A DNA stretch of 64,000 nt, taken from Bagarius yarrelli. Its lineage: Eukaryota; Chordata; Actinopteri; Siluriformes; Sisoridae. The notes under the pieces were generated by a model. It had not been told where the DNA came from. It saw nothing but the letters and a program-made list of their open reading frames with translations, and made no database searches. Where the stretch lies: positions 606,001 through 670,000 of the forward strand of contig VCAZ01000180.1 of the NCBI GenBank assembly GCA_005784505.1, in the 5' to 3' direction. Each line of letters starts with the position of its first letter. The first letter of the stretch is position 1. This document shows, in pieces, positions 57,714 to 64,000 of the stretch. The translations under genes and the position numbers were made by a program.

Positions 57714-58911
57714 CTGCATGAAACACACACACACACACACACACACTTAAGTGGGCTTAAAATCATGTGACTATGATTTTTTCATTCATTCACTCACTCA
57801 TTCTCTTTATATCACCTTCGTCTACCCATTCACTTCTTTTACCCATTCACTGTCTCCCTCTCTTGCTCACTCCCATCATCACTAACTTTTTTTTATTCTG
57901 TTTTATTCACTCGATCACCCTTTGTAACATTCTCTTTATCCACAGCTTATTTTCTCTCTATTTTCTCTCTCTTCCCCCCCCTCCATCATTGATTTTCTCC
58001 CTGTTTGCTCACTTTTTTTCTTCTATCACTCACTTTCTGCTTCCTTTCTCTCACTCCCTCAATCGCTAACGTCTTTCTTTCTGTCCGCTTAATTCACTCT
58101 TTCACCCAGTTTTATTCTCTTTCTTTATCATTAATCTTCTCCCCATCATTTGCTCTCTATTACTGACTCTCACTTACTTTATCACTATTTCCTCGTCTCC
58201 TCCATTACTTATTTCCTCTCATTCACTTTTCTCTCTGTACCCCCCCCCCCTTCCTGTTTGTACAGTTCCACACGGGTAGTCCAATCCAGACCATAACAGT
58301 AAGGTTACCTATCAATAAAGCTCACATGACGGATCATTTCCTGCTCTAAAAGCTCTCAGCAGAAAAGAAGCTTTTCCCCCCCTTCCTCCCCCTCCTCCCC
58401 AACGCCTTCACACAGATTCGGGCTGGAACTCATCCCTCACTAACCACTAATGTAGGTGACAGGCTTTAGTTTAACCGCGGCCTTAATTAACGCCAAACTC
58501 AAACAAACGAACTACCGAATACCTATAAAAGTGCTCATGCTTTAGTTTTTATCATGTTTTATATTGTTTTCTGGATTAAGCGATATATATAATCGCATTT
58601 TACCTGTCGATAAACTGCAACCGTAACCGATTAGCAGGAGCTAGCTAGCTTAGCTATGGAGACAAGACGGGGGGGGAAAAGAACCTTTAGAACGCGCTGC
58701 CTCGCGATAACGATAATAATATTAGTAAAAAAAAATGTGGAATTTGTATAGAAGAAAGGGAAAAAAAACAAGTTTAAAAAGAAAACGCGAAAAACCCGCC
58801 GATTTCCTGTGTCTCTGTAATCAATAATGTGCCCGTGTTCCGTAAACTGTTCTAACGTAAAATGTTCTCAAATTGATTTCAATCTTTTTTAGCTCGTGAC
58901 GGAAAACTTAC
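57714..58911. other. flot1 intron 1 with pyrimidine-rich tract
   Basis: (CA)n at 57723-57746 precedes the exon 2 acceptor. 57780-58260 is pyrimidine-rich on the + strand. The part from 58600 to 58911 is richer in CpG, close to the first exon. Confidence 0.6.
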
Positions 58912-59100
58912 CGGAAATGAACAGCTGGAAAGAAGCAAAAAATGCAGGTAAAAATCAGCGATCAGAGAATGTCTGAAAGAGGGTTGACAGATACAGTAAA
59001 ACCCCTCCTCCCTATCTGTGTGTGTGTGTGTGTGGAGGGGTGTGGGGGTGTGTAGGAGAGAGAAACACGACAGCAACAGCCGCTCGAAATCCCGCCCACA
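58912..59100 (-). other. flot1: Probable non-coding first exon of flot1
   Basis: On the minus strand a stretch ending CATTTCCG|GTAAGT gives a strong donor at 58912/58911. It lies 1.2 kb upstream of the exon with the ATG, whose acceptor (ATGCAG at 57714) needs such a partner. The 5' end is set near the GC box and is approximate. Confidence 0.6.
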
Positions 59101-59180
59101 TGTTTTACAGCATACTGCGCCATCTAGCGGTAAAGACAGGACAGACAGCGCAAAATGTGAGCAGTCCCAAGATGCGCCAC
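59040..59180 (-). promoter_or_regulatory. flot1 promoter region
   Basis: It is moderately CpG-rich, with a GC box (CCCGCCC at 59091-59097, GGGCGGG on the minus strand) and no TATA box in place, which fits a housekeeping promoter. The other side is AT-rich and has no gene until the right edge. Confidence 0.4.
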
Positions 59181-59199
59181 TAAGAAGCCCAACGACCAA

Positions 59200-61090
59200 A
59201 AGATCTTACTAGAATATTTTCTAGTTTTATTTTGTATTCCTTATCCATAAACCAAACGTATGGGCTCAATTCCTATGTTTTCTCATTTTCAGAAAGATGT
59301 TGACTCACTGCTCAGATCCTTCCTTTCATTTAAATAGCAATAAAAAAATGTGTTCGATTCTTGGAATCATATGAAAAATGTACTTTTATTAATTGATGAA
59401 GTTTAGGTGGTTTCCCTTTAGTGTTTCTTGTTTATAAAGCCAAACAATTACAAAGAAATTACAAAGAAAAACGCGATAATAAAAGAAAAAAAACCGAATG
59501 AGTTTAATGTTCTTTTACTTATTAACGAAACAATAACAAGTTAAACAACATTACAAAAATTCCTCACGAAGGCCATCTGTGCCCTTAACCAGAACACCTA
59601 GGATGCGTGGACTTTCTTTTGGAGCCACCAATCCAACACTCACAGTGGACAAAATCGACACTCACAGAGGACAAGCCGACACAAACAGGGGAGGCGCTAG
59701 CAATTTTGAGCCCTATAAAACATATGAAATTGAGCCCCTCTACCACATTCATTCCACACCATACCTAATATTACTTTACTGCTAGTACTAATAAAACAGA
59801 TCTCTAGGGGCCCCTAAAACAAACATATACAGCTGAACATAGTACACAGCACCTGCACTTTATATTCGAACGCATTTCACTATCAATTTATTTATATAAC
59901 TGATATTTTTTAGATTATTGTTTTTACATTTTTTAAAAATGAATTCTGTTTATCTATTCTGACTTTTGTCTCTTAAACATGTTCGGTCATAAAAAAGCAT
60001 TTATTGTATGTACTATATATGGTTTTGTATGTGACAAATAAACTTAAATTAAAAAGGAGGGACATTAGCTAGCAGGCACTTATGACTGCTGTTCTATATT
60101 GAATTAGATTAGATTAGATTAGATTAGATTAGAGATTTGATTAGATTAGATTAGAAGTCTGGAGGAAGTAGCTGTGGACACAGATCCAGACACTACCCAG
60201 ACTCGCCACACAGATGCTGTGTTATTTAATTTTGTTTGTCATTTTTATTACTGCCACATAAAAGAGCTTTTATAAAACCCACAATAGATATTCATCTCTT
60301 AAATAATGTAAAAGAGGGAGGAACGAAATGCATTCTATAAGCAAATAATAGGAGGAAAAAATCTAACCTGTTTGTAAAAGATAAACTGTTATGTGACAAT
60401 CATTACATTGTGTTACCTTTTAACAGTTTTTAACTTTTCCTTTTATTAGTTGTGTTAAAACAAAACTTTCCTATTACAGTTTAACTTTTTTTAATAAAAG
60501 TATAAGAGCAAATAGTATTTTTGGTATTAAAATGTACAATACAAATTTAATCTGCTGGTTCAGGTTAATGTTTTATTTATTATTTTCCTTTTTTTATGCC
60601 ACATCAGCTCGAGGCTATTTCACACATCGAGGCTATTTCATGGCGACTACACTAGTATACCTAACCTGCAGGGAGAACATCCACACAGAACTCCACACAG
60701 AAAGGCCCCACAACGATCACATGGAGGGTCTTCCAGCTCTGCTGTTCTCACCTCTACCTCCTATAAGCTCTAGGCAGTTAGACAATCCAGATCCGAAAAT
60801 ATTTTGGATGGCAAGCTCTTCATAGCCCTATCGTAAACAATCACTGGTTTGCTCCCTCTTTTAAAAACACAGTATTTAATGACTGGATTGAAAATAGGAA
60901 TGTCTAGCTTTATGGACATATTTATTAATAAAATATAACTACAAAATAAATACAGCATACCTCACTCTCACTTTTTATATATTTGCAGGTACGAAATTTT
61001 GTTAAACACAATAATCCGTTATACCCCAACTCTCCAAATAAATAATTAATGGAAAGAATAATTTTGCATTACCCCCCTCAAAAAAGGAGG
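59200..61090. other. Intergenic sequence right of flot1
   Basis: No gene seen. It has an (ATTAG)n run at 60102-60153 and a short reversed SINE fragment at about 60660-60720 (CTGCAGGGAGAACATCCACA with CTCCACACAGAAAGGCC). Confidence 0.55.
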
Positions 61091-61099
61091 TGTAATCGT

Positions 61100-61720
61100 A
61101 CATATATAAAACACTTTTCAGGTGACAGACACATTAACTCTGGGTGTGAAAATTACAGAGCAGCAATGGGAGGCAGCCCTTATGCAGATTCATAGCTCAT
61201 CGGTATGTGCAAGACATGGCCTTATACAATTTAAAGTAGTGCATCATTTACATTGGTCCAAACAGAAACTTAGTAGAATATTTCCAGAGGTAGACCGTTC
61301 ATGTGATTGTTGTGGCCGTACATCAGAATCGCTGGCTCATATGTTCTGGAGCTGCCCAAAATTATTGAATTACTGGAAAAATATCTTTTTGACACTGTCA
61401 AAAATACTTCAAAGACCTATTAATCTGAACCCATTGACAGCAGTCCTTGGTATTACTGAATCGGATATAGCGAAAAACAGTAATGAACAAAATCTTCTCA
61501 TTTATCAGTTTACTAGCACTAAGGTTAATATTGTTAAAGTGGAAACAGAAAGCTGACACTTCATATATAAATCTGATGATGGATGTAATAAAACATCTGG
61601 AACTAGAAAAAAAATAAGATTCTCATTGAAAAAGAAAGAAGACACATTTTACAAAGTTTGGCAACCTTTTATAGATTACTTTAAAGATTTGAACCATCCT
61701 AGAAGTAGGTAGACAAGTAT
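61100..61720 (+). mobile_element. LINE-1-like retrotransposon 3' end (ORF2 C-terminal part)
   Basis: A 144-codon frame (61122-61556) contains HGLIQFKVVHHLHWSKQKLS, then CDCCGRTSESLAHMFWSCPK with LLNYWKNIF, the C-terminal Cys/His knuckle region of L1/Tx1-type ORF2 proteins. After a frame shift near 61535, 61540-61700 continues with a lysine-rich tail and FYKVWQPFIDYFK. The rest of the element is absent: a 5'-truncated, dead copy. Confidence 0.75.
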
Positions 61721-62659
61721 GCAGACCAAGAAGAGGGTAAACCCCCCCCCTCCTTTTTTTAAATTATTAAATTATATTTAATTTTATTAATATCATTACT
61801 TTTCTCCCTTTTATTTATTTATTTATTTATTTTTCTCCACCTCCCTGCCATTGAGAGTGTAAGATATAACTGTTGTGTAAATGTGGGACAATCAGAGGTG
61901 GGTGAAACATATATCTACGTTGTAAAGTCTTAAAAAAAACATCAACTGTACCAAATGCTAACATATTTTACAAAAATATACTGCATGTTTGCTAAGTGCC
62001 ACCCAAAATAAAGCTACTCGAAACAGTTTGAGATATTATAAATTACTAACAAAATAAAACGATATAGTTGTACTTTTCCACTGTTTAGTCATATTATTAT
62101 TTTTTAAAAATGTACTGTAATGCAAAACTGTATTTTGTTTGTGTGTACAGGGTGCCGGACAAAACATTTTTATGTTGCATTTATGAAAGCATGTGATTTT
62201 AGGGTGAGCTCTAATTGGCTCCCATCTCCCACTCTCTTGTAGCCACATGTAACTGGACCATTGCAATGTAAGTAATCCCTTTTATTGTTTTTATGTTGAC
62301 ACCCTCTAATGGACAAAATTAGTATTACAGCCTACATCTGATTGATACAAATGACTGAATTATTTAAATGTTTGCTTTGATTACTTAATTAACTAACATT
62401 AAACTCAAATCCCCTGATTTATAGCTTGTTTATTGCATTCTTTAACATGTTCAATACACTATACAACTGTAAGGTCTAATTTTTTTTACCCCAACACAAC
62501 ATGCTGTCAACACATGTTATGCTGTCATGTCTACTTGACATGTACTAAAAAGTGCTTGTGAATAATACTCTTTGTGTAGTCGTATGCCCTAAACTGTTGT
62601 ACTACTGAAATTGTTTTAATTATATTCCTGGCAAAACAACATTTTGTCACAATAAATAC

Positions 62660-63830
62660 ACTATAAAACAAAAGTATTGGGACACCTGACCAACAATGAT
62701 ATAGGTTTTTTCTAACATTCTATTCCAGATTAAGTTTTACTAAATCTTAATCCACACACTGCTATAGAGACTTTTATCTACATTTTTGAGCGCGATGAAA
62801 AGGAAATTTTTCTTCTAGCTACACACAATAGTATTAATGAAATCAGATACTACTGTCGGGTGAGAAGGTCTGGGGTTCAGTCGGTTTTCTAGTTTATTTT
62901 AAAGTTGCTTAATAGAGTTCAGGACATTTAAGTTCTTCTACACCAATCAGAACACCGCATGTCCTTATGGAGCATAGGGGAGTTGTGGACAGGGACATTG
63001 TCATGCGGGAACGGTGTTTAGATCTCTTATTTACAGTGAAGGATTAATGTTACATCACATCAAGCATAAAATCACATCAAGCATAAAATCACATCACATA
63101 AAACACAAACATAAACAAAACAATAAAATACATCACATAAAACAAAATCACATCACATAAAAATCACATCACATAAACATAGTACATCACATAAAAACAC
63201 AAAAACATAAAATTACATCACATAAAACAAAATCACAAAAAACAAAATCACATCACATAAAACAAACATAGAATACATCACATAAAACACAAAACATAAA
63301 ATTACATCACATAAAACAAAAAATCACATAAATTCACACACATAAAACACAAAACATAAAATTACATCACATAAAACATAAAATCACATCACATAAAACA
63401 TAAAACATCACATAAACATAAAATCACATACAAAACATACATAAACACAAAATCACATAAAATACACACAAACATACATCACATAAAACATAAAATTACA
63501 TCACATAAAACATAAAATCACATCACATAAAACACAAAACATAAAATTACATCACATAAAACATAAAATCACATCACATAAAATCACATCACATAAAACA
63601 TAAAACATTAAATCACCTAACATAAAATCACATCACATAAAATATTAAATCACATCACATAAAACATAAAATTACATCACATCACATAGAACATAAAATC
63701 ACATCACATGACATAAAATAACATAAAACATAAAATAACCTATAATATAAAACATAAAAACAGTTTGACAAACGTATTTAATTGTGATGGAAAGGTGTTT
63801 ACAAACTTTTGGCCATATATTGTATGTCGA
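62660..63830 (+). mobile_element. 'GTATTGGGACACC' element, longest copy, with internal minisatellite
   Basis: The left end is TACACTATAAAACAAAAGTA; the right end is ACTTTTGGCCATATATTGTA (63809-63828), an imperfect inverted counterpart. The interior words match the copies at 1915, 5945 and 47360. The space between about 63050 and 63760 is filled by a minisatellite. Confidence 0.6.
63050..63760. repeat. Minisatellite of CACATCACATAAAACATAAAAT-like words
   Basis: About 700 bases made of variably joined words ACATCACATAAAA, CATAAAAT and CACAAAA. Unit length varies from about 13 to 34 bases. It is almost free of G (a few only), unlike flanking sequence. Confidence 0.9.
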
Positions 63831-63879
63831 AGAATAACATTACAAACACCCCACTTAAATTTTCGCAACGTTTGCGTCG

Positions 63880-64000
63880 TTTTAGCCAATCAGATATGAA
63901 GTGGGCGGGACGTTGGATTGGCTCCGCCCACCGCGCAACCCAGTCTCTCGCTGGAGTAAATCCAGGCATATAAATCCTTTGTCCGGCTACAGCGAGCAGA
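63880..64000 (+). promoter_or_regulatory. Compact promoter of an unseen gene beyond the right edge
   Basis: In order: CCAAT at 63886-63890, GC box GGGCGGG at 63903-63909, inverted CCAAT (ATTGG) at 63917-63921 joined to a second GC box (CCGCCC, about 63924-63929), and TATAAAT at 63969-63975. The TATA spacing puts the start site at the last bases of the window. CpG content rises sharply here. The gene is not in view. In human the neighbour on the telomeric side of FLOT1 is TUBB, and such promoters are typical of tubulin genes, but that is only a guess. Confidence 0.6.

Noticed and set aside
61122..61556. Host protein-coding exon
   Set aside because: The strings match the C-terminal region of LINE-1-type ORF2 proteins and the frame is broken afterwards.
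63050..63760. CRISPR-like array
   Set aside because: Words vary in length and have no distinct spacers; the host is a vertebrate. It is a minisatellite.

Overview
The window is eukaryotic, vertebrate genomic DNA from a teleost fish: split genes with GT-AG introns, CpG-rich promoters, long AT-rich introns, many simple repeats, Tc1/mariner remnants, LINE tails and many copies of short tRNA-like SINEs. One SINE family, with a body close to 'CTGGATAAGGGCGTCTGCCA', is of the kind abundant in otophysan fish such as catfishes; that lineage is an inference, the teleost call is firm. Two protein-coding genes can be rebuilt exon by exon. Both are normal cellular genes. Layout: (1) 1-6930, no gene seen; simple repeats, a degenerate tandem array of about 320-bp units (2490-5160) and repeat copies. 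(2) 6930-7489, a CpG-rich promoter and a probable non-coding first exon. (3) 7490-27823, a 20-kb repeat-filled stretch read as intron 1. (4) 27824-45989, ddr1 on the + strand: 17 coding exons, all phases closing, giving 975 residues with a signal peptide, a discoidin domain, a discoidin-like domain, one membrane helix, a Tyr-rich juxtamembrane segment and a tyrosine kinase domain. (5) 45990-49524, the ddr1 3' untranslated region and then the end of the convergent neighbour. (6) 49525-57699, flot1 (flotillin-1) on the - strand: 12 coding exons, 422 residues, with a non-coding first exon near 58912-59100. (7) 59100-63880, intergenic: a LINE-1-like tail (61100-61700) and a transposon-like repeat containing a minisatellite made of CACATCACATAAAA-like words. 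(8) 63880-64000, a compact CCAAT/GC-box/TATA promoter firing rightwards off the window edge. DDR1 and FLOT1 both lie in the class I part of the human MHC region (6p21.3), so this looks like a piece of conserved synteny, with the two genes here tail to tail. Ddr1 is a collagen-activated receptor tyrosine kinase and flotillin-1 a membrane-microdomain scaffold; they are neighbours but not known to form one pathway. The most informative details are inside ddr1: a roughly ten-residue acidic insertion between the catalytic loop and the DFG motif, a conserved in-frame NPAY cassette exon, and a duplicated HYAEA tyrosine motif with a possible in-frame alternative acceptor. I found no sign of an undescribed multi-gene system; the rest is repeat biology.
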